DNA of 64,000 nucleotides from Paenibacillus sophorae (GCF_018966525.1 NZ_CP076607.1:5084001-5148000), one strand, 5' to 3'. Positions 40,058-49,414 are shown, counted from the first letter of the stretch. Notes: generated by a model not told the origin, from the sequence alone. Program-made: numbers and translations.

Positions 40058-40717
40058 CTACACCCCTTTAAACACATTTAAATCCCGACGCAGTTTGACG
40101 ATGTTGTGTATTTTGTCGATTTTCATAGCACCATCCGACAAAAATGCGAATTCCATGCTGCTCTCCCGGGTTTCCCATTCATCCGGAGGCCGGCTGATGA
40201 TCTCGGCTATACGAAGCTGGGTCGGAGCCATCACGGATGCGGCGATAACCGCTTCTTCATTGCCCTCCACTCCCGCGTGAGCCATGCCTCTCAGCGCCCC
40301 AAGAATAAAAATATCTCCGGTGCAGGTTATCGTGCCGCCGGGATTCACGTCCCCGAGAAAGAGCAGGTCTCCCTTATGATGCAGCACCTGACCGGACCGA
40401 AGTATGCCGCTCATCACGAACAGCGAACTTCCGCTCACCGGTTTCGGGGCATTCTGCGCCTCAATCGAACGGATCAGCAGATTGCCCGGTTTGCGCAATA
40501 TCTCCAGTACCGCTTCCTTTTCTTCCTCTGTTACCGAACGGCTGCCAAGCTTGACATCCACATGCACGATCGGTCCGGTCAAAATATTTTGATGGCTGTG
40601 CTCCAACTTGTAGCGAAGCTCGTCAAGCAGCTCTTCAAAGGGACATTTGTCATCTAGCAGGAAGACCAGGCCGTCCTTGATGCCTTTTATCCGTACATGC
40701 TTGGATATTACTGTCAT
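40058..40717 (-). CDS. minC: Septum site-determining protein MinC
   Basis: MinC inhibits FtsZ polymerisation. The 219-residue protein has an N-terminal FtsZ-acting domain (about 1-100) and the C-terminal beta-helix domain that binds MinD (ILRSGQVLHHKGDLLFLGDVNPGGTI, glycine turns). Directly upstream of minD and downstream of mreD, as in B. subtilis. Confidence 0.95.
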   Translation of the reverse strand: MTVISKHVRIKGIKDGLVFLLDDKCPFEELLDELRYKLEHSHQNILTGPIVHVDVKLGSRSVTEEEKEAVLEILRKPGNLLIRSIEAQNAPKPVSGSSLFVMSGILRSGQVLHHKGDLLFLGDVNPGGTITCTGDIFILGALRGMAHAGVEGNEEAVIAASVMAPTQLRIAEIISRPPDEWETRESSMEFAFLSDGAMKIDKIHNIVKLRRDLNVFKGV

Positions 40718-40796
40718 TTGCCCCTCCCCCCATTCTCATTCATTCGTGCCGAGGCCCTAAAGTTCCTGCTTGATTCGAGAGAAATTGGGCCAAGCC

Positions 40797-41327
40797 TTAC
40801 TCCTTCTCTTCCTTGCGTGTCCGGTTCTCCAGCTTCTCAAGCTGACGCCGGACGGGAATGTACAGCAGAAGTGCAAGGACAAAATGAATAAGCATGGTGG
40901 GCAGCATATAGTTTAGAAGCGCCCAGTTGTATGGATCGCGGTTCAGCTTGAATATGCTGTAAATGCCGAACAGAATGCTGTCTTCGAGCCAGCTTCCCAG
41001 AAGCACAATCGTCATCATCAGCGGCAGCGGAGCCCGCGGCGTTTGGAATATCAAGCCGATCAAATAGGCAGACACTCCCATAGCAAAGGAATGGGCTCCG
41101 ATAATTCTTCCGTAAAATACGATATCATGCAGCATGCCGAAGCTTAGGCCCAGTACCAGCGCCGTATGCCGATGATGATATACGGTCACAAATAAAATAA
41201 CAATAAAGACAAGATTCGGGACAATCCGCATTTCCAACGAATCCGGTATAACCCAAGGCAGTACGGCACCCTGAAGAATAAACAGCAGAAACAGCAGCAG
41301 AATAAGAGTCGGCCTGCGCGCGTTCAC
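40797..41327 (-). CDS. mreD: Rod-shape determining protein MreD
   Basis: The 176-residue membrane protein with about five helices and the GLSFGMLHDIVFYGRIIGAHSF stretch is the third member of the elongation complex. GTG 41327 overlaps the mreC stop by one base. A basic tail (RKEEKE) ends it. Confidence 0.93.
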   Translation of the reverse strand: MNARRPTLILLLFLLFILQGAVLPWVIPDSLEMRIVPNLVFIVILFVTVYHHRHTALVLGLSFGMLHDIVFYGRIIGAHSFAMGVSAYLIGLIFQTPRAPLPLMMTIVLLGSWLEDSILFGIYSIFKLNRDPYNWALLNYMLPTMLIHFVLALLLYIPVRRQLEKLENRTRKEEKE

Positions 41328-42205
41328 TACTGCTCCTCCTGCGGAGTGAAAACGACTAGAAGGCTCTTCCAGTCCTCAAATCCGGCCGCAGGCTTGATCA
41401 CAGCGGTCTTGGTCAACCCGAACTCCCCAACTCCGACGCTCTCAACCGTACCGATAATCAGTCCCTGCGGATAAAGACCGCCGATTCCGGAAGATATGAT
41501 CATATCATTCACGGCCATTGGGTCCTTCTCATCAATCCGAGTCATAATAAGCCGCTGCGTCTGCTGATCGTAACGCTCGACCATGCCAAACGTCTGATTG
41601 ATCTTGCCGAATGCGGTAGCAGCTATCGGCGGCTGTGAATTAGGATCGCTGCTATCCATCATGGTCAGGAGCTTGACCGTCGACGTGAAGTTGCTCACTT
41701 GACTGATGATGCCGACAAGACCTTTCTCGGAAATAACGGACATATTTGGCTTGACGCCGTCCCGGGCGCCCAAATCAATGACCAGCGTATTATTGCTAGG
41801 CTCAGTCGTCAGGCTGATAACCTGGGCATAATGGTACTCATAATTATACTTGTTGCTCTGAGACCGTGTGAAGCGCAGCAATTTTTCATACTCCGCGACT
41901 CTGGCTGCAAGTATATTATACTGGACCTTTTCCCGGGTGTACTGAGCGACGGTGATCTTCAGCCGCTCATTCTCCTCGGCCAGATTCTTCAGGTTGCCGA
42001 TATCTTCAAAGAAGCCCGCTATGTATCCAGCGGGCTTGTAGAACACATTTTGCACAAAACCGGTTGTATCCCTGACGAAATTTTCGGGCCACGACAGCGA
42101 CTTTCTTGTTCCGAGGGAAATGCCCATAACCACAATAAAAAGCACCAGCGTAATCAACAGTATGAACAGTCGCTTATTGCTAAACAGCTTAAACAGTTTC
42201 AACAC
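41327..42205 (-). CDS. mreC: Rod-shape determining protein MreC
   Basis: MreC links the MreB filament to cell-wall enzymes. The 292-residue protein has one N-terminal membrane helix (about 12-29), a coiled coil (about 70-105) and two beta-barrel domains with VITDLGARDGVKPNMSVI-like and GGLYPQGLIIGTV motifs. Between mreB and mreD. Confidence 0.95.
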   Translation of the reverse strand: MLKLFKLFSNKRLFILLITLVLFIVVMGISLGTRKSLSWPENFVRDTTGFVQNVFYKPAGYIAGFFEDIGNLKNLAEENERLKITVAQYTREKVQYNILAARVAEYEKLLRFTRSQSNKYNYEYHYAQVISLTTEPSNNTLVIDLGARDGVKPNMSVISEKGLVGIISQVSNFTSTVKLLTMMDSSDPNSQPPIAATAFGKINQTFGMVERYDQQTQRLIMTRIDEKDPMAVNDMIISSGIGGLYPQGLIIGTVESVGVGEFGLTKTAVIKPAAGFEDWKSLLVVFTPQEEQ

Positions 42206-42270
42206 CCTCTAACAACCGTTTTTCTCTCCCGCTCCAGAGGCTCCCGTCGTCCTTCCCTCTCCTCATCAGC

Positions 42271-43305
42271 TTATCGTTTCGTGCGAAAGGATGCGTTGCT
42301 GCGGGTCTTGAACAGATGGATATTTTCCAGTGCTTTTCCGGTTCCAATCGCCACGCAGTCGAGCGGATTCTCAGCTACGATAACGGGCATGCCGGTCTCG
42401 CGCGCCAGCAGCTTATCCAGATTTCGAAGCAGCGCGCCACCGCCTGTCAGAACAATCCCGCGGTCCATAATGTCGGCGGCAAGCTCCGGCGGGCATTTCT
42501 CCAGCGTTACTTTTACTGCTTCGGTAATGGCATTGACCGTATCGGCCAGCGCCTCGGAAATCTCGTCCGATGTGATGGTGAGTGTCTTTGGAAGTCCGGT
42601 CACAAGATCCCGTCCGCGGATTTCCATCGTCTCCGCCTTCTCCAGCGGCAGCGCGGAACCAACATCCATCTTCAATTGTTCCGCCGTGCGTTCCCCAATC
42701 ATGAGGTTGTACTGGCGCTTAATGTATTGGATAATCGACTCATCCATTTCGTCTCCGGCCACGCGTACGGACCGGCTTGTCACAATGCCGCCCAGCGAAA
42801 TGACGGCAACCTCCGTCGTGCCTCCGCCGATATCCACGACCATGCTGCCCGTTGGTTCCCATACCGGCAGGTCGGCGCCGATCGCTGCCGCGAACGGTTC
42901 CTCGATAATATATGCCTCACGGGCTCCGGCCTGCTTCGTCGCGTCCTCTACGGCGCGCTGCTCAACAGCGGTAATTCCCGAAGGTACGCATACCATTACG
43001 TTCGGATGGCGCTGGAACATGGACCGCTGCTTCTGCGCCTGACGGATAAAGTATTTGATCATTGTAGCGGTTGTATCGAAATCGGCGATAACCCCGTCCT
43101 TCATGGGACGGATAGCCCGGATATTCCCCGGCGTACGGCCGATCATTTTTTTGGCGGATTCACCTACAGCTTCAATCGTTTTCGTATCGGTACGGATCGC
43201 GACGACGGAAGGCTCCCTTACCACAATGCCTTTTCCGCGGACGTAAACCAGAGTATTTGCCGTTCCCAAGTCAATTCCCAAATCTTTTGTAAAGCCACCT
43301 AACAT
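42271..43305 (-). CDS. mreB: Rod-shape determining actin homologue MreB
   Basis: The 344-residue actin-fold ATPase guides lateral wall synthesis. Phosphate-1 motif DLGTANTLVY, the SMVVDIGGGTTEVAVIS block and GIVLTGGGALL are all present. It follows radC after about 40 bp; both likely share the promoter near 44.17 kb. Confidence 0.97.
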   Translation of the reverse strand: MLGGFTKDLGIDLGTANTLVYVRGKGIVVREPSVVAIRTDTKTIEAVGESAKKMIGRTPGNIRAIRPMKDGVIADFDTTATMIKYFIRQAQKQRSMFQRHPNVMVCVPSGITAVEQRAVEDATKQAGAREAYIIEEPFAAAIGADLPVWEPTGSMVVDIGGGTTEVAVISLGGIVTSRSVRVAGDEMDESIIQYIKRQYNLMIGERTAEQLKMDVGSALPLEKAETMEIRGRDLVTGLPKTLTITSDEISEALADTVNAITEAVKVTLEKCPPELAADIMDRGIVLTGGGALLRNLDKLLARETGMPVIVAENPLDCVAIGTGKALENIHLFKTRSNASFRTKR

Positions 43306-43346
43306 GCTGTAAACTCCCTTTCCCTGTCAATGTGCATCGTTTATTG

Positions 43347-44036
43347 TTACATAAGTCCTTGTTCCTTCATGCTAACAAATCCGTCATCGCCGATAATTAG
43401 ATGGTCCAGCACGTCAATTCCGACAATCTCTCCTGCTTCAAGCAGTCTTCGGGTCAGGGAAATATCCTCCGGACTCGGTGTCGGGTCGCCGCTGGGATGG
43501 TTATGCGCACATATAATGGAAGCGCTGCTGCACTTAATGGCCGCCCGAAACACCTCTCTTGGATGAACGATGGATGCATTAAGGCTGCCCATTGAAAGCG
43601 TTTCCTGCGCGATCACATGATTTTTCGTATTCAGAAAAAGACAGACAAAATGCTCTTTCTGCAAATAGCGAAGCTGCTCGGTCAGGATATCCGCTGCATC
43701 ATGCGGGCTGCGAATCGTAACCGGCTGGTCCAGCCGCGAGTTCGACATCCGGCGTCCCAGCTCAATCCCAGCCTTCAGCTGTACCGCTTTGGCAGGACCG
43801 ATTCCTTTGATATCCATCATTTCTTCAATGCTAAGGTCGGCCAGACGGCGAAGACCGCCAACCTGTCCCAATATGCGCTGCGCCACATGAATCGCCGATT
43901 CCCGGCGGGTTCCCGTCCGCAGTAGTATAGCCAGCAGTTCGGCCTGGCTGAGTGATTCCGCCCCATATTGCATCATGCGCTCTCTCGGTCGTTCTTCATG
44001 GGGAAGGTCTCGCAGCATAAACGTTGACGATTCCAT
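43347..44036 (-). CDS. radC: RadC-family JAB domain protein
   Basis: The 229-residue protein has an N-terminal helix-hairpin-helix part (IKGIGPAKAVQLKAG) and a JAMM zinc-peptidase domain with the ligands HNHPSGDPTPSPED. Despite the historical name it is not established as a DNA repair protein. It precedes mreB, the B. subtilis order maf-radC-mreB. ATG 44036 follows GGAAGAGATCAGGG. Confidence 0.94.
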   Translation of the reverse strand: MESSTFMLRDLPHEERPRERMMQYGAESLSQAELLAILLRTGTRRESAIHVAQRILGQVGGLRRLADLSIEEMMDIKGIGPAKAVQLKAGIELGRRMSNSRLDQPVTIRSPHDAADILTEQLRYLQKEHFVCLFLNTKNHVIAQETLSMGSLNASIVHPREVFRAAIKCSSASIICAHNHPSGDPTPSPEDISLTRRLLEAGEIVGIDVLDHLIIGDDGFVSMKEQGLM

Positions 44037-44161
44037 CCCTGATCTCTTCCTTTCAGCCTCCGCACAAGCGATATGGCTGTATGACAGTAATAGTTATCGA
44101 ATACCTGTGCGTACGCGTCCGAAATCCCTTCAGGCGCCGCAGTTATCATATACCCTAAATC

Positions 44162-44190
44162 ATTATACGGGTAAAGCCATCTCAATACAA
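44162..44190 (-). promoter_or_regulatory. Promoter of radC-mreBCD-minCD
   Basis: On the minus strand TTGTAT (44190-44185), a 17-bp spacer and perfect TATAAT (44167-44162), about 125 bp before radC. Confidence 0.7.
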
Positions 44191-44487
44191 ATATAAATCG
44201 GACCGTGGAAGGAACCGCTTTAATGCATTTTCGCCGCATGCTCCACACAGAATTTTTCGTCTCTTTGGGGCCATTCAGCTATTCTTTAACATCCATCTTG
44301 GTGTCAATGCCTATTGTGCTGGTCGCAGCATCAAAGGAGAAGCCGATACTAAAGGAGTTGGTGATATCAGCTTACTGTCAAACATGACTTTAGAATCACT
44401 ATCTCTTGCGAAAATGGTCTTTTGGTATCATCTTTATTCGGAATTAAGACCGGAATCTGTCGAATTAAATTTACATAATCCCCTCAA
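44191..44487. other. Intergenic stretch between maf and radC
   Basis: About 300 bp with no recognisable gene, RNA or terminator on the minus strand. A plus-strand frame from ATG 44223 with GGAAGGA at nine bases encodes 54 hydrophobic residues, but I see no family likeness and do not call it a gene. Confidence 0.4.
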
Positions 44488-45270
44488 TTATACCTTTAAC
44501 GGATTGATACCAAATTCCAACAACATCCGGTAAAGAAGATTCAATGGAAGTCCCATAATACTGTAAAAGTCACCCTCTATCTTTTCAATAAAAAGCGAAC
44601 CTATTCCCTGAATCCCGTAGCTTCCGGCTTTATCCATCGGCTCGCCCGTCTTGATATAGCCGTCGATTTCTTGGGCCGACATCGGCCGGAACGTCACACG
44701 GCTCTCCGTGTAGCCGGCCATAACCGCAGGCTCTCCGCTTGGCGACTCGGAAAGCACGCGGTATTGTCCAATGCCGCCGAGCCGCACCGCACCGCCGCCG
44801 GTCTTGTCTTTGCTTCCCAGCTTACCCAAGCTGGTGAAGGCGGGGGCCGCCATTTTCACCAAAGCAGCTCCTGTTGATTTCCCCTGCCGGAGCGCGTCGC
44901 CGTTCACGCCATCCCTGATCTTGATGCAGGCAACCCCCGTAAATACTGTATGGCTCCGCCCCTGCAGGGAAGAGAGCATATGTCTGGCTTCCTCCGGATC
45001 TGCCGGCTTGCCGAGAATACGCCCCTCCAGGACAACAATCGTATCACTTCCGAGGATGACGCTGTTCCGTTCACCTGCAAGCGGAAGAACGGCTTCAGCT
45101 TTGCGCAGGGCAAGCGCGCTTACAATTTGTTCGGGCTCCCACTCCGCCAAAAAGCTCTCATCGGCCTCACTCGGGATAACGTCAAAGGGCAGTCCCAGTA
45201 AAGATAAAAGCTCCCGGCGGCGAGGCGAACCGGAAGCAAGAATAATCGAAGTTATGCTGTTATCGTTCAC
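44488..45270 (-). CDS. maf: Maf-family nucleotide pyrophosphatase with an inserted segment
   Basis: Maf proteins hydrolyse dTTP, UTP or modified nucleoside triphosphates and affect septation. The conserved parts are present: LASGSPRRRELL (about 11-22), SDTIVVLEGRILGKP, GRSHTVFTGV, EPMDKAGSYGIQG and EGDFYSIMGLP. Usual length is about 190-200; this one is 260. The excess is a Gly/Lys/Ser-rich stretch at about residues 117-187, between TGVACI and TESRVTF, with no break in frame. It lies next to the DUF4321 gene and spoIIB. Confidence 0.92.
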   Translation of the reverse strand: MNDNSITSIILASGSPRRRELLSLLGLPFDVIPSEADESFLAEWEPEQIVSALALRKAEAVLPLAGERNSVILGSDTIVVLEGRILGKPADPEEARHMLSSLQGRSHTVFTGVACIKIRDGVNGDALRQGKSTGAALVKMAAPAFTSLGKLGSKDKTGGGAVRLGGIGQYRVLSESPSGEPAVMAGYTESRVTFRPMSAQEIDGYIKTGEPMDKAGSYGIQGIGSLFIEKIEGDFYSIMGLPLNLLYRMLLEFGINPLKV

Positions 45271-45302
45271 GTCGTAAATTTCCTTTCCATATGGTTAAAT
45301 GC

Positions 45303-45551
45303 TTACTTCCTGCGGTACAGCCACACGGCGATAATAATACCGATCAGGCTTAGCATGCACAATTTGAGTTGAATTGTAACGTCATAAGAAATGATGTCCA
45401 GATCGGCTTGCGGCGACCATTTGATCAACGTCGACTTTGTCAGGAAGGACAGAGCTTTAACCGGCTGCAGAAGCTTCGCCACCCAGGCGCCGACCAGCCA
45501 GCCCAGAATCAAGTAGAGCAAAAGCATACCTATATTTCTCTTCTTCATCAA
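45303..45551 (-). CDS. DUF4321 small membrane protein
   Basis: The 82-residue protein has two membrane segments (about 7-27 and 58-78) with the LYLILGWLVGAWVAKLL motif, typical of DUF4321 proteins that lie next to maf in Bacillota. Function unknown. It is 32 bp from maf, probably in one transcript. Confidence 0.85.
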   Translation of the reverse strand: MMKKRNIGMLLLYLILGWLVGAWVAKLLQPVKALSFLTKSTLIKWSPQADLDIISYDVTIQLKLCMLSLIGIIIAVWLYRRK

Positions 45552-45689
45552 CCATCTTCCCTCCGCCCGCCTACGACATCCCCATCATTATACGGTGAAA
45601 AGGCGGTGAGTACAATGCAAAATCCGGCGCGGGAGGAATGGCCCCCACCCCGGACCTGAGTTGACGCTCATATAACAACAGTCTCGTGC

Positions 45690-47147
45690 TTATCCTTGTT
45701 CCATTGACGCCAGCAGCCGTTTCTGGCCGCTGAGCATATCGAGCATCGCGGCCTGTACTTCCCACAGCAGGCCGTCCGCCTTGCTCTTGCTATACTCGTT
45801 CATAGCCGACACGCCCCGGCTTACGGATTTCTCCAGTTCCTTGGCGGCGGCTAAGGGCCCAGACGGCAGTCCCGCCTCCAGCGCCTTCACCGTTTCCGTC
45901 CACTGCAGATGCAGGTCGCTTACCTTCGCCGTGTCCGCAGCCGTATCGCCGCCGAGCAGCGAGGCGGAGAGGGAGCTGAGCTCGCTCAGCAATTCTCCGC
46001 TGGTATTAAAATAACGGGTAACCGTCTCGCCATTCCCGCCAAATACAAGCTGGTTCTCGGAAGGAAGAGAGACTTCCTTCACGTATAAATCGATGCCCTT
46101 CGCCTTCAGTCTGCTGCCGAGAAGCTTCGCCTGCTCCCGGTCGGATGACAGTCCGGCATACACCCGGTTGCCGTCCTCAGGGTCAAGCCCTGCGGCCAGC
46201 CCGGCGCTCTCCAGCTCCTGCTGCGCCTGAGCTGCTCCTTCCGGCGTGCTGAACACTCCGTATTGAAGAAGGTAATAGCTCTGCGCCGGTACCTGTACCG
46301 GAACCGCCGGGGCGCTTGTGGAATTGCCTACGGCATTCTGCTGCGCTGCAGTGCCTGGCGAAGCCGTACCTACAGAACCGCCATCATGGACCCCGCCGAT
46401 AAAAGTCAGTGCGGCATAGCCCAGCAGCAGACCGATGCCAATGGCTCCGGCTACCGAGGCCGGGAATTTCCACCAGGAAGAAGTACGCCGTGTAGTGTAG
46501 TAACCGCCGCCCGCGTCTTCCGGCTCTTCCAACCATTCCCGGCGGGGGCCGCTGGAATCCGGGCTGGCGCCTTCAGTGTATGCCGGAGAGCCGTAATCAA
46601 AGCCGGCATAGCTCTCTTCGGCTTCCATCTGCCCGCGCCGCAAATCTTCGCCCGGCCGGGAACGGAGAAATGCGTCCCGCAAAAGCTCCGTGTCTGTCTC
46701 CCGTTCTTTCCCGGTCAGCAATCCAGCTGTCCATTCCGGGATATGATCGGCACCCGGCCCGTACGGATCGCCCGCAATATCCTCTCTGTCCGGGGTGGCG
46801 GCAATGTCCCATCTATCGCCAGGACCGCTGCTTCCCTGTCCACCCCGATTGCCTTCGTCAATCCTTCTATCCTGATTTGCGCCGGAACCGGGGAATTTCT
46901 TTTTATTATTGTAAGCCTGTTCCAGCTCCTCCAGCCGATATTCCCGGTCCTGCGTTCTGTCCCGTGCCTGAAGAGGGCCGGTGATGCTGTCCTGCCGGCC
47001 TCCCCCGGCCGTTCGCCGAGCCTCATCCAGGCTGTATACTTCCGCGCGCTGCTCCTGCTTCGTCTCTTCCGGCCCGGGTTCCGGCTGAAGCTCCTTCGGC
47101 TTGTCCTTTCCGGCATCGAACCGGAACGTCATTCTTCCGTTACTCAA
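45690..47147 (-). CDS. spoIIB: SpoIIB-like SPOR-domain protein
   Basis: The protein of about 485 residues has a long acidic, Arg/Gly-rich cytoplasmic part, one membrane segment (about 225-255) and an extracytoplasmic SPOR domain (about 295-365) with SYYLLQYGVFSTPEGAAQAQQEL, then a helical tail. SPOR domains bind denuded septal peptidoglycan. In B. subtilis SpoIIB lies just upstream of maf and helps start engulfment; position and layout match although the soluble part is much longer. TTG 47147 is preferred over GTG 47156 because GGTGAGGTGG lies just before it. Confidence 0.78.
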   Translation of the reverse strand: MSNGRMTFRFDAGKDKPKELQPEPGPEETKQEQRAEVYSLDEARRTAGGGRQDSITGPLQARDRTQDREYRLEELEQAYNNKKKFPGSGANQDRRIDEGNRGGQGSSGPGDRWDIAATPDREDIAGDPYGPGADHIPEWTAGLLTGKERETDTELLRDAFLRSRPGEDLRRGQMEAEESYAGFDYGSPAYTEGASPDSSGPRREWLEEPEDAGGGYYTTRRTSSWWKFPASVAGAIGIGLLLGYAALTFIGGVHDGGSVGTASPGTAAQQNAVGNSTSAPAVPVQVPAQSYYLLQYGVFSTPEGAAQAQQELESAGLAAGLDPEDGNRVYAGLSSDREQAKLLGSRLKAKGIDLYVKEVSLPSENQLVFGGNGETVTRYFNTSGELLSELSSLSASLLGGDTAADTAKVSDLHLQWTETVKALEAGLPSGPLAAAKELEKSVSRGVSAMNEYSKSKADGLLWEVQAAMLDMLSGQKRLLASMEQG

Positions 47148-47230
47148 TCCGTCCACCTCACCTTGTCTAGTCTATAAGACAAGATATGATAGACGGTAGG
47201 AAAGTATGCGTGGGTTTGAAAGAGCCGCCC

Positions 47231-47272
47231 AAAAGAAAAGCTGCCCCGAAAATAGAATTTCCGGGACAGCCT
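47231..47272 (-). terminator. Terminator after budC
   Basis: On the minus strand AGGCTGTCCCGG and CGGGGCAGC pair with a bulge, followed by TTTTC, about 45 bp after the dehydrogenase stop. Confidence 0.8.
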
Positions 47273-47318
47273 ATCTTCTAAAGATTTAATATCATTCGAT
47301 CTGTATAATGGGTCTCTC

Positions 47319-48101
47319 TTACAGGAAGACCATGCCGCCGTCGATCAGCGGCGATTGACCGGTCATATAGTCGGAATCAGGACCTGCCAGGAAAGAAACA
47401 AAGGCGGCAACATCTTCTGGAGTCGACAGGCGGCCAAGCGTGATTTTACTGCCGAACTCCTTGGTTGCTTCGCCTTCGGCTTCTCCCTTCGAGCTTGTGA
47501 TTTGTTTATCGATGGAACCCCACATCGGAGTTTGGACAATGCCGGGGCAATAAGCGTTTACGGTGATTCCGTATTTGGCCAGTTCCTGAGCGGCGGTCTG
47601 TGTCAGCGAACGTACCGCGAATTTCGAGGCGGAGTATACGCTGAGGCTGGCATTGCCGACATGGCCGGCCTGAGAGGAGGCATTTACGATTTTACCGCCA
47701 TGTCCCAATTCCTTCAGCTTGGCCGTTGCGGCCTGAATTCCCCAGACGACGCTGGCTACATTGATATGGAATACTTTGTCCAAATCCTCAATCGTCACTT
47801 CTTCAAGAATTTTTACAGGCGCAATACCTGCATTATTGACAATAACGTCGAAGCCGCCCAGCTTCGCGGACGTTTCCTCGACTGCGGCGAATACCTGATC
47901 CCGATTCGAGACATCGGCTTTCAGCGCCAGGGAGCGCCCGCCGGCAGATTCAATTTCCCCTGCAACCTTTTTCGCATTGTCCTCATTCAAGTCCACTACA
48001 GCAACAGCAAATCCGTCCTGACTAAGCCGCAGCGCGATCGCCCGGCCAATTCCTTGTCCTCCGCCGGTTACCAACGCCACTTTCCCGTCAACTCTACTCA
48101 T
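47319..48101 (-). CDS. budC: Diacetyl reductase / meso-2,3-butanediol dehydrogenase
   Basis: The 260-residue short-chain dehydrogenase has the NADH motif TGGGQGIG (12-19), NNAG at 89-92 and the catalytic Y156xxxK160. Over its whole length it strongly resembles Klebsiella BudC (GGFDVIVNNAGIAP, SQAGHVGN, GRLSTPEDVAAFVSFLA, DSDYMTGQS). It would interconvert diacetyl, acetoin and 2,3-butanediol in overflow metabolism. ATG 48101 follows AAAGGAG. Monocistronic with its own promoter and terminator. Confidence 0.88.
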   Translation of the reverse strand: MSRVDGKVALVTGGGQGIGRAIALRLSQDGFAVAVVDLNEDNAKKVAGEIESAGGRSLALKADVSNRDQVFAAVEETSAKLGGFDVIVNNAGIAPVKILEEVTIEDLDKVFHINVASVVWGIQAATAKLKELGHGGKIVNASSQAGHVGNASLSVYSASKFAVRSLTQTAAQELAKYGITVNAYCPGIVQTPMWGSIDKQITSSKGEAEGEATKEFGSKITLGRLSTPEDVAAFVSFLAGPDSDYMTGQSPLIDGGMVFL

Positions 48102-48180
48102 TTTCGTGCATCTCCTTTGTACGTATTATTTAAAAGATTCAGATAGCACGGCAAACGATTAGTACTATTTGCCCTCATCT

Positions 48181-48208
48181 ACTATAGCACTCTGGGAGAA
48201 AAAGGCAA
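48181..48208 (-). promoter_or_regulatory. Candidate promoter of budC
   Basis: On the minus strand TTGCCT (48208-48203), a 16-bp spacer and TATAGT (48186-48181), 80 bp before the start. Confidence 0.5.
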
Positions 48209-48293
48209 AAAAAACAGGAGGGTTTTCAGAAAAACATCAAATAACTTTCGAAAAGTGTTAACAAGTCTGATACAGTTTGTTCTAAACCCACTC

Positions 48294-48392
48294 TCATTGA
48301 CCAGCCAATAATCCCTCGTATAATGCAGCACAATTCTTTTCCAAATAATCCTTGAGTTCCCGGGCGCTGCCTATACATTTTTGGACACTCAA
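48294..48392 (-). CDS. Candidate 32-residue peptide after the tauB terminator
   Basis: From TTG 48392, with GGGAG about six bases upstream, the frame gives MSVQKCIGSARELKDYLEKN and twelve more residues to TGA. Its start lies inside the tauB terminator hairpin. I do not recognise it; it could be the remnant C-terminus of a lost gene. The rest of the 48.1-48.47 kb gap holds only the budC promoter. Confidence 0.2.
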   Translation of the reverse strand: MSVQKCIGSARELKDYLEKNCAALYEGLLAGQ

Positions 48393-48432
48393 AGAAGACT
48401 CCCGTCCTCGTTAAATCAGGAAGATAGGAGTC
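48391..48432 (-). terminator. Terminator of the tau operon
   Basis: On the minus strand GACTCC...CCT and AGG...GGAGTC pair, followed by TTCTTTG, 35 bp after the ATPase stop. Confidence 0.65.
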
Positions 48433-48466
48433 CTCCAATTTGGTTCTTCTTGTGAACGTTGAACGC

Positions 48467-49366
48467 CTAATATCCGCCGATTCGCGAGACCAAAAACTCC
48501 CGCAATACGGCATATTCCTGGCTGGCCCGGATCTCGCTGAATGGACGCTGTGTGTCTCCGGTTGTCAGCGGATTGGTGAAATCCTCCACAATCCGGCCCG
48601 GTCCGGGATGCATAACGACAAGGCGGCTGGCCAGAAGCAGCGCTTCGTCCACATCGTGGGTGATGAAAAACATGCATTTCCCCGTCCGGCTCCAAATCTG
48701 GCGCAAATGCGCCTGCATGTTCTCCCGGGTTAGGGCGTCGAGCGCGCTGAAGGGTTCGTCCAGCAGGACGATTTCCGGCTCGGTCGCGAGCGTACGGGCA
48801 ATGGCGGCCCGCTGCTTCATGCCCCCCGACAATTGATGCGGCAGCAGACCCGCCGAAGAGGCCAGGCCCATCATATCCAGAAAGAACGCCACCCGTTCCT
48901 TGCGCCGGGCCTTGGGCATGCCCTTCATCCGCAGCCCGAATTCGATATTCCGGGCAAGCGACAGCCAAGGAAACAAATTCGCCTGCTGAAAGACGACGCC
49001 CACATCGGAATCGGGAGCGGTATGGCGCTGTCCGTTGATGGTGATCGTCCCCCTGGTGGGCCGCAGATATCCGGCGATGATGTTCAGCAGCGAGGTTTTG
49101 CCGCACCCGGAGGGACCCAGCACCACCACAAGCTCGCCCGGTTCAAGCTTCATATTGATGTCGTCAAGCGCCTGCTTGAGGACCTTTCCGTTGCGGTAGG
49201 ACAGCCCGATTCCCTCAAGCACAATACCGTTCCCCCGGTCAGTCAAGGCCTCTGTATCCGAGGATGCATCCCGGGCGGCGGTTGCGCCCTCCGATGTTTG
49301 TGCATTTTCCCCGTAAACTCCTGCGTTCAATATCTCCTGGCCGCCAAGCCGCTCCTCCAAGATCAT
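48467..49366 (-). CDS. tauB: Taurine/sulfonate ABC transporter ATP-binding protein
   Basis: The 299-residue ATPase shows Walker A GPSGCGKTS, signature LSGGMKQR, Walker B VLLDEPFSALD and THDVDEAL, and belongs to the TauB/SsuB/NrtD group. About 47 residues precede the ABC domain, longer than usual and low in complexity. ATG 49366 follows AAGGAGAGG. It is the last gene of the LysR-SMR-SMR-tauC-tauA-tauB run. Confidence 0.88.
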   Translation of the reverse strand: MILEERLGGQEILNAGVYGENAQTSEGATAARDASSDTEALTDRGNGIVLEGIGLSYRNGKVLKQALDDINMKLEPGELVVVLGPSGCGKTSLLNIIAGYLRPTRGTITINGQRHTAPDSDVGVVFQQANLFPWLSLARNIEFGLRMKGMPKARRKERVAFFLDMMGLASSAGLLPHQLSGGMKQRAAIARTLATEPEIVLLDEPFSALDALTRENMQAHLRQIWSRTGKCMFFITHDVDEALLLASRLVVMHPGPGRIVEDFTNPLTTGDTQRPFSEIRASQEYAVLREFLVSRIGGY

Positions 49367-49414
49367 AGTGCCTCTCCTTCCTTCCGCTAAAATAACTGTC
49401 CCGACGAGCTTGGA

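Noticed and set aside
41699..43302. Long plus-strand frames opposite mreB and mreC
   Set aside because: Mirror frames of conserved genes in a GC-balanced genome; composition is not protein-like.
44205..44387. Plus-strand 60-codon hydrophobic frame between radC and maf
   Set aside because: It has a passable ribosome binding site but no recognisable family, promoter or terminator.
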